Below are positions 43,320 through 52,382 of a stretch of 64,000 bases of DNA, in pieces. Source of the stretch: an uncultured Megasphaera sp. (GTDB lineage: Bacteria > Bacillota > Negativicutes > Veillonellales > Megasphaeraceae); the NCBI GenBank assembly GCA_934193515.1, contig CAKPVJ010000006.1, positions 1 to 64,000 of the forward strand. The letters are read 5' to 3'. A program made the position numbers and the translations under genes. The notes under the pieces were generated by a model. That model saw nothing but the letters and a program-made list of their open reading frames with translations, was not told the origin of the DNA and made no database searches. Every line of letters begins with the position of its first letter. The stretch's first letter is position 1.

Positions 43320-44651
43320 TTGGAAAAAATTGGATTTGTCAGCTTAGGATGTTCAAAAAACCTGATTGATACAGAAGTTATGCTTGGAATTCTCAAGGAC
43401 CGCCATATGGAAATTACAGAAGACTTGGCAAAAGCGGATATTATTATTGTCAATACCTGTACATTTATTGAAAAGGCAAAAGAAGAATCTATCAATACGA
43501 TTTTGCAGGCAGCCAAATATAAACAGGAAGGCCGCTGCCGCATGCTCATTGTGACAGGCTGCCTGAGTCAGCAGTACAAAGAAGATTTGCTGAAAGAAAT
43601 GCCGGAGATTGATGCCTTATTGGGAACCGGTTCATGGGACCGTATCTGGGAAGCGATTGATACGGTAGAACACGGCAAAAAAGCCTGCTTTATGGATAAT
43701 GTAAGCCATTTGTATGACCAAAACACAAGCCGTTTGCGGACGACGCCGTCATACAGTACGTATGTCAAAATCGGGGAAGGCTGCAATAATGGCTGTACGT
43801 TCTGCATTATTCCGCATGTTCGCGGTCCGCTGTGCAGCCGTCCGGTAGCATCCGTAGTGGCAGAAGTGCAGCAACTCGCGGCTGACGGCGTGAAGGAAAT
43901 CAACCTGATTGCACAAGATACGACGAGCTACGGCGTCGATTTGGCAGGGCATTCTCTCTTGCCGGAATTGCTGCGCCAGCTCGTCAAAATCGAAGGAATC
44001 CGCTGGATTCGGTTATTTTACTTATATCCTCATTATTTTACAGATGAGTTGATGGACCTTATCGTTAAAGAAGATAAAATCTGTCCCTATGTGGACCTGC
44101 CGCTGCAGCATATTTCTCAGACGGTCCTGCAGCGTATGAACCGCCGCGACAGCGAAGAAGATGTACGTCATCTCGTAAAAAAATTATGCAGCCACGGCCG
44201 CAAACTGACGCTGCGTTCGACATTTATTGTCGGGTTCCCCGGTGAAACGGAAGAAGAATTTCAGGCACTCTGCGATTTTGTCCGTGAAGCCGAATTTGAT
44301 GATGTCGGTGTCTTTACGTACTCACAGGAAGACGGTACGCCGGCAGCCAAGATGTCGAACCAGATTCCGGAAGAAGTGAAAGAAGAACGGTATCATACGC
44401 TGATGGCTATTCAAGCTAAAGTATCTGAACACCGCAATCAGGAACTGGAAGGAACGCTGCATACGATGCTGGTCGAAAAAGTAACAGAAGAAGACGGCGT
44501 GCGTCAGGCTGTCGGCCGTATTGAAATTCAGGCGCCCGATGTAGACGGACTGACATATTTGGAAAATGCTGATGGTGTAGAAGCGGGTGATATGATTCCC
44601 GTTCGCATCGCTCAGGGATTTGCGTATGATTTAGTTGCTGAACAAGTCTAA
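43320..44651 (+). CDS. rimO: Ribosomal protein S12 methylthiotransferase
   Basis: A 443-residue radical SAM enzyme that adds a methylthio group to an Asp of ribosomal protein S12. Domain order: UPF0004 domain with KIGFVSLGCSKNLIDTE and its cluster cysteines, radical SAM core with C-x3-C-x2-C in GEGCNNGCTFCIIP, and a C-terminal TRAM domain. TTG 43320 is proposed as start, 1 nt after the upstream stop, because the RimO N terminus (EKIGFVSLGC) begins there and GGAAAGG lies about 10 nt upstream; the longer frame overlaps the upstream gene by nearly 100 nt. Confidence 0.94.
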   Translation: MEKIGFVSLGCSKNLIDTEVMLGILKDRHMEITEDLAKADIIIVNTCTFIEKAKEESINTILQAAKYKQEGRCRMLIVTGCLSQQYKEDLLKEMPEIDALLGTGSWDRIWEAIDTVEHGKKACFMDNVSHLYDQNTSRLRTTPSYSTYVKIGEGCNNGCTFCIIPHVRGPLCSRPVASVVAEVQQLAADGVKEINLIAQDTTSYGVDLAGHSLLPELLRQLVKIEGIRWIRLFYLYPHYFTDELMDLIVKEDKICPYVDLPLQHISQTVLQRMNRRDSEEDVRHLVKKLCSHGRKLTLRSTFIVGFPGETEEEFQALCDFVREAEFDDVGVFTYSQEDGTPAAKMSNQIPEEVKEERYHTLMAIQAKVSEHRNQELEGTLHTMLVEKVTEEDGVRQAVGRIEIQAPDVDGLTYLENADGVEAGDMIPVRIAQGFAYDLVAEQV

Positions 44652-44664
44652 ATGAGGTGAGCAT

Positions 44665-45918
44665 GTGTTAGTAGAATTGGTGACGACAGGCTCTGAACTG
44701 CTGCTTGGAGAAATCGTCAATGAAAATGTGCAGTATTTGTCACGAGAATTAAATGCTTTAGGCTATTCGATTGTCTATCACACGACAGTAGGAGATAATC
44801 CGCAGCGGATGGAAGCCGTTTTGCGGACGGCGCTCGCCCGAACTGATATTGTTATTACGACGGGCGGTTTGGGACCGACGCAGGGTGATATGACTAAAAA
44901 TATAGGTGCCAAGGTATTAGGACTGCCTATGGAGCTTCACCCGGAAATTATTGAATCTATCGCCCAATGGGTCGAAGCGCATCATCCCGGCCGGGGATTG
45001 ACGGAAAGTCAAAAACGGCAGGCCATGATTCCCAGGGGAGCCACCGTGTTTGCCAATGGGGCCGGCACGGCTCCCGGCGCAGCGATACAGCATCATGGCA
45101 AAGTACTCGTTCATCTGCCGGGTCCGCCGATGGAAATGCGCTGGATGTATACGCACCGCCTGCGTCCCTGGCTGCTTGAGACATTTGGTTCTCAGGGATA
45201 TATCAAATCTTTATACATGAAGATTTATGACATGGGAGAAGCTTTTATTGAAGAAAAGCTAATGGATTTGGTGCAGCATCAGACCAATCCGACGATTGCG
45301 ATGTATGCCCGCCCTGGTTTTGTCGAAGTGCGCTTGACGGCGAAAGGTGCCGATGAGGACGAAGCGACTGCACTGCTGGAACCGTTAAAAAAAGAACTGC
45401 AAAAGCGGCTGCACCGTGTCGCCGTTACGTATGACGACGAACCAATTGCCGCTTTGCTGGGACGCATCGTATTGGCACAGCACATGACCGTCAGTGCTGC
45501 TGAATCCTGTACCGGAGGATTAGTTGGTTCGTACATTACGGATATTGCCGGTGCATCGGAGTATTTCCGCGGCTCTGCCGGGACGTACTGCAATGAAATG
45601 AAAGAACATATACTCGGTGTTTCGCATGATACGCTGGAAACATATACGGCAGTCAGCGCGCAGACTGCCGGAGAAATGGCAGAGGGAAGCCGCAGGCTGT
45701 ACGGTTCAGATATAGCGATTAGCACGACGGGCATTGCCGGCCCCGGCGGCGGCAGCGCGACCCAGCCGGTAGGACTTGTTTATACGGGTATCGCCGGGCC
45801 GTGGGGAACGCAGACGTATCGGGATGTGTATTTGGGCGACCGTACGGAAGTCAAACGCCGGGCTGCAACCGGCGCCATTTATTACGCTGTCAAATATATT
45901 TTAAAACATATACATTAG
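44665..45918 (+). CDS. cinA: CinA family protein (NMN amidohydrolase type)
   Basis: A 417-residue protein with an N-terminal MoaB/MogA-like (COG1058) domain (VTTGSELLLGEIVNEN, VITTGGLGPTQGDMT) and a C-terminal nicotinamide-nucleotide amidase domain (AAESCTGGLVGSYITDIAGAS, STTGIAGPGGGSATQPVG). CinA proteins recycle NMN and repair oxidised pyridine nucleotides; in transformable species the gene is linked to recA. Start is GTG 44665 behind GAGGTGAG; the ATG two bases earlier is out of frame and closes at once. recA follows 9 nt after its stop. Confidence 0.93.
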   Translation: MLVELVTTGSELLLGEIVNENVQYLSRELNALGYSIVYHTTVGDNPQRMEAVLRTALARTDIVITTGGLGPTQGDMTKNIGAKVLGLPMELHPEIIESIAQWVEAHHPGRGLTESQKRQAMIPRGATVFANGAGTAPGAAIQHHGKVLVHLPGPPMEMRWMYTHRLRPWLLETFGSQGYIKSLYMKIYDMGEAFIEEKLMDLVQHQTNPTIAMYARPGFVEVRLTAKGADEDEATALLEPLKKELQKRLHRVAVTYDDEPIAALLGRIVLAQHMTVSAAESCTGGLVGSYITDIAGASEYFRGSAGTYCNEMKEHILGVSHDTLETYTAVSAQTAGEMAEGSRRLYGSDIAISTTGIAGPGGGSATQPVGLVYTGIAGPWGTQTYRDVYLGDRTEVKRRAATGAIYYAVKYILKHIH

Positions 45919-45927
45919 GAGGCTGCT

Positions 45928-47001
45928 ATGGAAGCAAAACAAACCGCACTTGAAAATGCAATGCGCAAAATTGAAAAAGATTTTGGCAAAGGCGCGATTA
46001 TGCGTCTAGGTGATTTAGCTGATAAAATGAATTTGGAAGTTATTTCGTCAGGCTCCCTGGCAGTTGATTTAGCTGTCGGTGTCGGCGGCTATCCCCGCGG
46101 CCGTGTTATCGAAATCTACGGCCCTGAATCTTCCGGTAAAACGACGCTGGCCCTGCATGCGATTGCTTCAGCACAAAAAGAAGGCGGCATTGCGGCCTTT
46201 ATTGATGCTGAACATGCGCTGGACCCCGTATATGCCCGCCATCTTGGCGTAGATACAGCCGAACTGCTTATTTCGCAGCCGGACAACGGGGAACAGGCGT
46301 TAGAAATTACAGAAGAACTCGTCCGCAGCGGTGCTGTCGATATTATCGTAGTGGACTCGGTAGCGGCTTTGGTGCCGAAAGCAGAAATTGAAGGCGAAAT
46401 GGGCGATTCTCATGTAGGTCTGCAGGCTCGTCTGATGAGCCAGGCACTGCGCAAACTGACCGGGATTATTTCTAAATCCAAAGCAATCGTCATCTTTATC
46501 AATCAGCTTCGTGAAAAAGTCGGCGTCATGTTTGGCAATCCGGAAACGACAACAGGCGGCAGAGCATTGAAGTTCTATGCGTCTATCCGCATGGAAATTC
46601 GTAAGGGAGAAGCGATTAAATCCGGCGGCGACGTCATCGGCAACAGAGCTCGTGTCAAAGTCGTCAAAAATAAAGTGGCTCCTCCGTTTAAAAACTGTGA
46701 ATTTGATATTATGTACGGCACAGGCATTTCTCGTGAAGGAACGATTCTCGACTTGGGCGCATCCATGGATATTATCGAAAAGAGCGGTACCTGGTATTCA
46801 TATAAAGGCGAACGGCTGGGACAAGGCAAGGAAAATGTCAAAGTATTCCTCAAAGAACATCCGGAAATTGCTGACGAAGTAGAAAAAATCATTCGGGATA
46901 CGTTAGCGGCTGAACCGGAAAAATTTGAAGAAGTTATGGAAGAAGAACCGATTACTGCGGCTCCGGAAGAAACAGCGGCAGCAAATACGGAAGAATCGTA
47001 A
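45928..47001 (+). CDS. recA: Recombinase A
   Basis: A 357-residue RecA of normal length. Walker A is GPESSGKTT near residue 66, Walker B is [12 protein letters not shown], and the L1/L2 loop regions ([35 protein letters not shown]) are intact. It forms filaments on single-stranded DNA for recombination and SOS induction. The acidic C-terminal tail is typical. AGGAGG precedes ATG 45928. It lies between cinA and recX, a classical order. Confidence 0.98.
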   Translation: MEAKQTALENAMRKIEKDFGKGAIMRLGDLADKMNLEVISSGSLAVDLAVGVGGYPRGRVIEIYGPESSGKTTLALHAIASAQKEGGIAAFIDAEHALDPVYARHLGVDTAELLISQPDNGEQALEITEELVRSGAVDIIVVDSVAALVPKAEIEGEMGDSHVGLQARLMSQALRKLTGIISKSKAIVIFINQLREKVGVMFGNPETTTGGRALKFYASIRMEIRKGEAIKSGGDVIGNRARVKVVKNKVAPPFKNCEFDIMYGTGISREGTILDLGASMDIIEKSGTWYSYKGERLGQGKENVKVFLKEHPEIADEVEKIIRDTLAAEPEKFEEVMEEEPITAAPEETAAANTEES

Positions 47002-47004
47002 CGC

Positions 47005-47430
47005 ATGAATTATAAAGAAACGTATGCCAAGGCGCTGCGTCTGCTCAATGTTCGATTTCTCAGCGAAGGCGAGCTGCGTCAGAAACTGCGCAGCCGGGAT
47101 GCTTCAGAAGAAAGTATTGATGACGTTATTGCCATGCTCAAAAAGGAACATTTTATCGACGACGAACGCCTGGCTGCTGATGTATACCGCTATTATGCAC
47201 GAAAGGGACAGTATGGGCATCTGTATATCGTCAATAAACTGCGGCATCGGCAGCTGCCTGTTCCGGAAGAACGGGAACCGATAGACGAATATGCGCTGGC
47301 AGAACGCTTGATTGCCAAACGCTTTGCCGATAAAGATCAGGATGGCAGAAAAATTGCCAGATTTTTGCAAAACCGCGGCTTTTCACTTTCCGTGATACGG
47401 GATATGCTGGGTCGCTTTACGTGGCAGTAA
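47005..47430 (+). CDS. recX: RecX regulatory protein
   Basis: A 141-residue RecX family protein that modulates RecA filaments. It contains the helical repeats typical of RecX (LLNVRFLSEGELRQKLRSRD, then DVIAMLKKEHFIDDERLAADVYR). It starts 3 nt after the recA stop and is a little short for the family. Downstream is a 123-bp stretch without a gene, then a terminator. Confidence 0.92.
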   Translation: MNYKETYAKALRLLNVRFLSEGELRQKLRSRDASEESIDDVIAMLKKEHFIDDERLAADVYRYYARKGQYGHLYIVNKLRHRQLPVPEEREPIDEYALAERLIAKRFADKDQDGRKIARFLQNRGFSLSVIRDMLGRFTWQ

Positions 47431-47553
47431 CCACCAACAGAAATACAAACAAGGGCTGCCGCACGCCATGCTAAGCCCTGAGCTTTTAACATTCAGCCTT
47501 TAGTTCATAGTGTGCAGTACAGACACTGTGAAATGAAGACTTCAGCTTAACAT

Positions 47554-47607
47554 AAAAAGGGATGCTGCATGATGACAAAACTTCATGCGGTAATCCCTCT
47601 TTTTTTT
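47554..47607 (+). terminator. Terminator of the rodZ-like to recX string
   Basis: AGGGAT and ATCCCT, with inner GCATGA/TCATGC pairing, form a long imperfect stem followed by about ten T. Confidence 0.8.
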
Positions 47608-47757
47608 GCTAGGAAAGGCAATGCGATACGATGAAAAGTGCGGCAGCTGATTTATTTTCCCACAGTCAAATAAAATTATGCGCGCAGGTTTATGACATAA
47701 TGATTAATTTGTATGTCGAAATTTTTGCTGAACCGGGATAAATAGATAGAAATATAT

Positions 47758-47785
47758 TTGATTCGGCAGGGATTTGTATTATAAT
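47758..47785 (+). promoter_or_regulatory. pta promoter
   Basis: TTGATT, 16-nt spacer, perfect TATAAT, 50 nt upstream of the pta start. Confidence 0.75.
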
Positions 47786-47835
47786 AGGTATGTTGGAATT
47801 TGAATTTAGAAACTTATTTAAGGAGTGGTCCCCAA

Positions 47836-48882
47836 ATGAGATTTACAGATGATTTAAAAGCTCGTGTAACTAAAGCACAGAAAAAAATCGTTCTTCCGGA
47901 AACAAACAGCCGCCGTGTATTGAAAGCTGCTGAACGTGTTTTGGCTGACGGTTTTGCTAAAATTGTTCTCGTAGGCAAATTAGAACAGATAAAGAAAGAT
48001 GCTGCAAAATTCCAGATTGACCTCACTGGTGTAGAAGTAGTAGATCCGGAAACATATTACCGCATGGATGAATTGTGTGCATATTTCGCTAAACGCCGTG
48101 AAAAGAAGGGCATGACAGTTGAAAAAGCACATGAAATCATGACAACAAACTATACATTCTTTGCTGCCGGCCTCGTTGCTCTTGGTGAAGCTGACGGTGT
48201 TGTATCCGGTGCTGCTACCACATCTGCTGATGTTATCCGTGCAGGTCTTCAGGTTGTTGGCCCTCGTCCTGGCAACAAGACTGTATCTTCTGCATTCATT
48301 CTTATTACTAATACTCCGCAGTACGGCGATCATGGACTTCTCGTACTTGGTGACTGCGGCGTTATTCCGAACCCGACAGCTGAACAGCTCGCAGATATTG
48401 CTTGCATCTGCGTAGAACGTGCTCGTCGTACAGTTCAGATCTTAAACCCGAAAGTTGCTTTCCTTTCTTATTCTACAAAAGGTTCCGGCGCCGGCGAATC
48501 TGTTGATAACGTTCGCAAAGCTGTTGAAATCTTGAAAGAACGCAATGTAGATTTCGAATTTGATGGCGAATTGCAGGCCGATGCTGCTTTGGTTCCGGAA
48601 GTTGGCGAACATAAAGCTCCGGGCTCTAAAGTTGCTGGTCATGCCAACGTACTTATTTTCCCGAACCTCGATGCTGCTAACATTGGCTACAAAATGGTTC
48701 AGCGTTTTGCTAACGCAACAGCCCTTGGCCCATTGGTTCAGGGCTTGGCAGAACCAATCCTTGACTTGTCTCGTGGCTGCTCCTCTGAAGATGTTGCTGA
48801 CGTTGTTGCAGTTTGCTGCTCTGACGCTATTACAGCAGATATTTATAAAAAAGAAATGGCTGCTAAAGCACTTGAAAAATAA
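47836..48882 (+). CDS. pta: Phosphate acetyltransferase
   Basis: A 348-residue enzyme interconverting acetyl-CoA and acetyl phosphate. It has the short Pta form: KKIVLPETNSRRVLKAAERV at the N terminus, GEADGVVSGAATTSADVIRAG in the middle and FPNLDAANIGYKMVQRFANA near the end. Codon use favours GCT/GTT/CGT, unlike its neighbours, as in highly expressed genes. ATG 47836 follows AAGGAGTGG; the longer frame from 47800 has no site. No ackA lies beside it. It probably yields ATP through acetate formation or balances acyl-CoA pools (inference). Confidence 0.93.
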   Translation: MRFTDDLKARVTKAQKKIVLPETNSRRVLKAAERVLADGFAKIVLVGKLEQIKKDAAKFQIDLTGVEVVDPETYYRMDELCAYFAKRREKKGMTVEKAHEIMTTNYTFFAAGLVALGEADGVVSGAATTSADVIRAGLQVVGPRPGNKTVSSAFILITNTPQYGDHGLLVLGDCGVIPNPTAEQLADIACICVERARRTVQILNPKVAFLSYSTKGSGAGESVDNVRKAVEILKERNVDFEFDGELQADAALVPEVGEHKAPGSKVAGHANVLIFPNLDAANIGYKMVQRFANATALGPLVQGLAEPILDLSRGCSSEDVADVVAVCCSDAITADIYKKEMAAKALEK

Positions 48883-48901
48883 GGCATTAGTACCCAGCTA
48901 T

Positions 48902-48943
48902 AAAAAAGCTCTTTGCAATTTCGCATTGCAAAGAGCTTTTTTG
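48902..48943. terminator. Bidirectional terminator between pta and the small membrane gene
   Basis: AAAGCTCTTTGCAA and TTGCAAAGAGCTTT pair perfectly around a short loop with A/T runs on both sides. Confidence 0.92.
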
Positions 48944-48949
48944 TAATCG

Positions 48950-49387
48950 TTAATTTTTTATGCGTCGGCGTTTGTTTCCGACAACCATCGTCGGACTTAA
49001 GGTGCGATAGACCATATAGGTAAAGAACATAAAGCCAAATAAAAACACCAGCGCGTAGTCATCTGTCAGCGGAGCATCCTGTGTAAAATAATATACGCAT
49101 CCTAACGTAAGTAGGAGGCTGGCGTACATCGAGATGGTTACGCACCATGTACGCTGGCCTCGGTCGCGCAGGGTATAGAAATCTTTATATTTAACATACA
49201 TAATACCAGTCGAAATCAGCAGTACCGCTGCGATGATACCGGAAAAGGCCAAACTAATCTGCAGATACAGAGATATAAGGAAGATAATCATCAAGGTAAA
49301 CGTTCCCAGAAAAATATTTTTTTGCAGTCGTAAATCCTGCATGTTTTCCGTGTCTTCCTGCAGATGGCGGTTACGCGGTCGAACCAT
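48950..49387 (-). CDS. Small four-helix membrane protein, unknown
   Basis: A 145-residue protein with about four hydrophobic helices in two pairs, a basic N terminus (MVRPRNRHLQ) and a very basic C-terminal tail (GNKRRRIKN), both probably cytoplasmic. I do not recognise a family. ATG 49387 is chosen since GGAGGTG lies 6-12 nt upstream. It is alone on the minus strand between convergent pta and a divergent flavoprotein gene. Confidence 0.75.
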   Translation of the reverse strand: MVRPRNRHLQEDTENMQDLRLQKNIFLGTFTLMIIFLISLYLQISLAFSGIIAAVLLISTGIMYVKYKDFYTLRDRGQRTWCVTISMYASLLLTLGCVYYFTQDAPLTDDYALVFLFGFMFFTYMVYRTLSPTMVVGNKRRRIKN

Positions 49388-49525
49388 AAGAAACACCTCC
49401 TTTCGTCAGGTCATGTCATAGACATTATATCATATTTTAAAGAAAAAAAAGGATATAATGATTGACAATGGCGAGTGCATCGTGGTACTCTAAATGAGGA
49501 TACTCTAAAAGAGAATCGCATGTCA

Positions 49526-49558
49526 GCCCGTTGGGAATTCCCCAAACGGGTTATTTTT
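49526..49558 (+). terminator. Terminator hairpin in the leader of the flavoprotein gene
   Basis: CCCGTT and AACGGG enclose GGGAATTCCC, giving a compact hairpin followed by TTATTTTT, about 30 nt before the ATG at 49588. A TTGACA at about 49463 with TACTCT 18 nt on could be its promoter. If so, the hairpin is a candidate attenuator. Confidence 0.55.
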
Positions 49559-49587
49559 ATGCCCCCTGACAAGAGGAGTGGATATAT

Positions 49588-50979
49588 ATGAAAGCGATAA
49601 AAACATATGATGTCATCATTATTGGTGCCGGCCCGGCAGGTATTTTTACAGCCTTGGAATTAGCCGACAAAGGATTAAAAATTTTGATAGTAGAAAAAGG
49701 GCAGGATATTCGAGAACGAATTGCTACCAGCCATAATAAGAATGCCCTGCAAAAAGATAAAGTTCGCAATGTGGTCTGCGGCTGGGGCGGAGCCGGTGCG
49801 TTCAGCGACGGTAAACTGACGCTGACGACAGAATACGGCGGCAATCTCGATGATTATATGTCCAAAGCGGAATTGATGGAAAAGATTGACTATGTAGATA
49901 GTGTATACTGCCGGTTCGGCGGCGCGGACAGAAAAGTATACGGCGACGAAAACAAAGATAAAATCCGAGATATACAGCGCAAAGCAGCCGCTGCGGACCT
50001 TCGCTTGATTCCTGCCCGCATTCGTCATTTGGGAACCGATGTCAATGCACAGATATTGACCAATATGCGGGATTTCCTTGACGGCAAAGTGGATATTATG
50101 GCTGATACGGCTGTAGACCATATTGTCGTCGATAACGGCCAGGTTCAAGGTGTACTGATTGCAGACCAGTTTTATGCCTGCCGCTATTTGGTCAGCGCGC
50201 CGGGCCGTGAAGGCTCTGAATGGTTTATTCATGAAGTCAGCAAATTGGGCTTGGAATTGACTTCCAACGCTGTAGATATTGGCGTGCGCGTCGAAATGCC
50301 GGCAGAAGTATTGGAAACGATTACCGATGTTGTCTATGAATCCAAACTGATTTACTTCAGCCAGTCCTTTGACGACAGGATTCGAACATTCTGCATGAAT
50401 CCCTATGGCTTTGTCGTAGAAGAAAACAATGACGGTCTGCTGACGGTTAACGGTCACAGCTATGCGCACAAACGCAGCGAAAACACAAATTTTGCAATTC
50501 TTGTTTCCAAGAAATTTACACAGCCGTTCCATGAACCGATTAAATACGGTAAATATATTGCCAATTTGGCTAATATTCTCGGCGGCGGCGTTATCGTGCA
50601 GCGGCTGGGCGATTTGCTCGATGGCCGCCGCTCTACGCCGGAACGGATTCAGCGCGGCTTAGTACGGCCGACGATGCCCAATGCGACGCCGGGAGATTTA
50701 TCTTTGGTTTTGCCGTATCGTCATTTGCAGGATATTAAAGAAATGCTCGAAGCTTTGGATAAAATTGCGCCGGGCGCCAACTCTCGTCATACCTTATTGT
50801 ATGGGGTAGAAGTCAAATTCTATTCCAACCGTTTGGAACTGAGTCATAAATTGGAAACGAAAATCCCCAATTTCTTTGCCATTGGCGATGGCGCCGGCAT
50901 TACGAGAGGCCTTGTGCAGGCATCGGCAGCAGGTGTCACGGTGGGACAGGAAATACTGATGCGGGAAAACCACGCCTAA
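49588..50979 (+). CDS. FAD-dependent dehydrogenase (COG2509 type)
   Basis: A 463-residue flavoprotein. The N-terminal dinucleotide fold is YDVIIIGAGPAGIFTALELA, followed by RNVVCGWGGAGAFSDGKLTL, which marks the uncharacterised COG2509 group; the C-terminal FAD contact is FAIGDGAGITRGLVQASAAG. The substrate and electron acceptor are unknown. AAGAGGAG precedes ATG 49588. The selD promoter begins 5 nt after its stop codon; no terminator was found between them. Confidence 0.88.
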   Translation: MKAIKTYDVIIIGAGPAGIFTALELADKGLKILIVEKGQDIRERIATSHNKNALQKDKVRNVVCGWGGAGAFSDGKLTLTTEYGGNLDDYMSKAELMEKIDYVDSVYCRFGGADRKVYGDENKDKIRDIQRKAAAADLRLIPARIRHLGTDVNAQILTNMRDFLDGKVDIMADTAVDHIVVDNGQVQGVLIADQFYACRYLVSAPGREGSEWFIHEVSKLGLELTSNAVDIGVRVEMPAEVLETITDVVYESKLIYFSQSFDDRIRTFCMNPYGFVVEENNDGLLTVNGHSYAHKRSENTNFAILVSKKFTQPFHEPIKYGKYIANLANILGGGVIVQRLGDLLDGRRSTPERIQRGLVRPTMPNATPGDLSLVLPYRHLQDIKEMLEALDKIAPGANSRHTLLYGVEVKFYSNRLELSHKLETKIPNFFAIGDGAGITRGLVQASAAGVTVGQEILMRENHA

Positions 50980-50983
50980 TCCT

Positions 50984-51012
50984 TTTACATTTGCTGGCGA
51001 GTAGGATATAAT
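50984..51012 (+). promoter_or_regulatory. selD promoter
   Basis: TTTACA, 17-nt spacer, perfect TATAAT, 40 nt before the selD start. Confidence 0.75.
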
Positions 51013-51051
51013 TCAAAGTAACACCCAGTCTGTGAAAGGAGGAGATATGCG

Positions 51052-52086
51052 ATGGATAAGATTGCCTTGACTAAAATGGCAGCCTGCGCCGGGTGAGGCG
51101 CTAAAGTAGGAGCCGGAACACTGGCTCAACTGTTGGACGGGATTCCAACACGCAAAGATAAACGACTGCTGGTAGGCTATGATAAAAGCGATGATGCTTC
51201 TGTATATGCTGTCAGTGATGACTTGGCACTCGTGCAGACTGTCGATTTCTTCCCTCCTATTGTAGATGACCCGTTTTTATTTGGGCAGATAGCGGCAGCG
51301 AATGCACTGAGTGATGTCTATGCCATGGGGGCAGAACCTCGGTTGGCGATGAATGTGATGTGCCTTGCACCGCAAATGGGACAGGATGCAGTCAAAGCCA
51401 TTCTGGAAGGCGGCTACAGCAAAGCCTATGAAGCCAATGTCCTTATTACAGGTGGGCATACGATAGAAGATAAAGAGCCTAAATACGGACTCGCTGTAAC
51501 TGGGTTTGTTCATCCCGATGCACTGCTGCGCAATTCTTCGGCCAAAGAAGGCGACGTGCTGATTTTGACAAAACCGCTGGGTGTCGGCATTTTGATGACA
51601 GCTGCGCAAGGAGATTTTGTGGATGACAGCCTGCTCAAGAAGTTGTATGCACAAATGGCATGCTTGAATAAAAAAGCACGGGACATCATGATTCAGTATG
51701 ACGTCCACAGCTGTACGGATGTGACGGGATTTGGCCTGCTGGGTCATGCCTGCGAAATGGCACGAGGCAGCCAAAAAACGATTCACTTTGATGTATCAGC
51801 TATACCGTATCATCAGGACGCCTATAAAATGGCTGCTATGGGACTGGTTCCTGCCGGCGCATACCGCAACCGCGATTTTGCAGCACAGGATATAACTATG
51901 AAACGGCCTATAGCAGAACCATTGCTGGATATATTGTACGATCCGCAAACATCAGGCGGGTTGCTAATAGCCGTTGCAGAAAAAGATGCGCCTGTCTTGG
52001 AACGAAATTTGCAGGATGCTATTCCCTGCGCGAAACGTATCGGATACGTTACCAAACGAAAAGAAACAGCTTTGGTATTAGAATAG
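51052..52086 (+). CDS. selD: Selenide, water dikinase; itself a selenoprotein (Sec15)
   Basis: A 344-residue enzyme that makes selenophosphate from selenide and ATP for selenocysteine. Codon 15 is TGA (51094-51096) in the context CAG-U-GAK, exactly where SelD has its catalytic Cys/Sec, and the frame continues with family sequence for 329 more codons (DDASVYAVSDDLALVQTVDF, SDVYAMGAEPRLAMNVM, CTDVTGFGLLGHACEM). ATG 51052 follows AAAGGAGGAG. A SECIS-like hairpin follows the UGA. The window also encodes SelA, SelB and tRNA-Sec, so reading UGA as Sec is possible. An ORF caller using UGA as stop begins the gene at 51133 and loses the active site. Confidence 0.96.
51094..51127 (+). promoter_or_regulatory. 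Sec UGA codon and bacterial SECIS-like hairpin in selD
   Basis: After the UGA and a 13-nt gap, GAGCC (51110-51114) and GGCTC (51123-51127) pair around the 8-nt loop GGAACACT. Position and size match a bacterial SECIS element, which binds SelB. Confidence 0.8.
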
Positions 52087-52100
52087 CCAAGAGCAAAAGA

Positions 52101-52142
52101 ACTGTCGCATGAACGATTTGACGTCATGCGACAATTTTTTTT
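52101..52142 (+). terminator. selD terminator
   Basis: TGTCGCATGA and TCATGCGACA pair perfectly around an 11-nt loop and run into eight T. Confidence 0.93.
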
Positions 52143-52303
52143 GAAATTTTTAGTAGATAACGTGTCGTTTTCAATATAAAACTTAAAAAATTAAAAATTC
52201 ATGCAAAACGAGTTATTTGAAAACGATTTTTTGGTACGACGGCCTTTCGTTGCAGGAAGACATTTCTATGCCATATATGTATACGTAATTTGCAATATAG
52301 TTC

Positions 52304-52332
52304 TTGTATAAGCCCGTTAAACGTTTTATAAT
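52304..52332 (+). promoter_or_regulatory. CoA-transferase promoter with operator in the spacer
   Basis: TTGTAT (52304-52309), 17-nt spacer, TATAAT (52327-52332). The spacer and -10 contain GTTAAACGTTTTA (52316-52328), the same 13-mer found upstream of ilvC. Binding there would block polymerase, so repression is expected. Confidence 0.7.
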
Positions 52333-52382
52333 ACAAGTAGTCAAACATAAGACGGCTTTACTATTGGAGAAAGGTATGGTGA

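Larger units (their letters stand above)
47431..47835. other. Intergenic region between recX and pta
   Basis: No gene found. The first 120 bp hold short hairpins (AGGGCT/AGCCCT near 47453, AGTGT/ACACT near 47508) without clear tails, then the terminator at 47554-47607, then an A/T-rich stretch leading to the pta promoter at 47758-47785. Confidence 0.5.

Noticed and set aside
49675..50532. 285-codon antisense frame in the flavoprotein gene
   Set aside because: Shadow of a gene with clear FAD motifs on the plus strand.
51085..51133. selD read as a pseudogene with a nonsense codon
   Set aside because: The UGA is at the catalytic Sec/Cys position, a SECIS-like hairpin follows, and selA, selB and tRNA-Sec are present.
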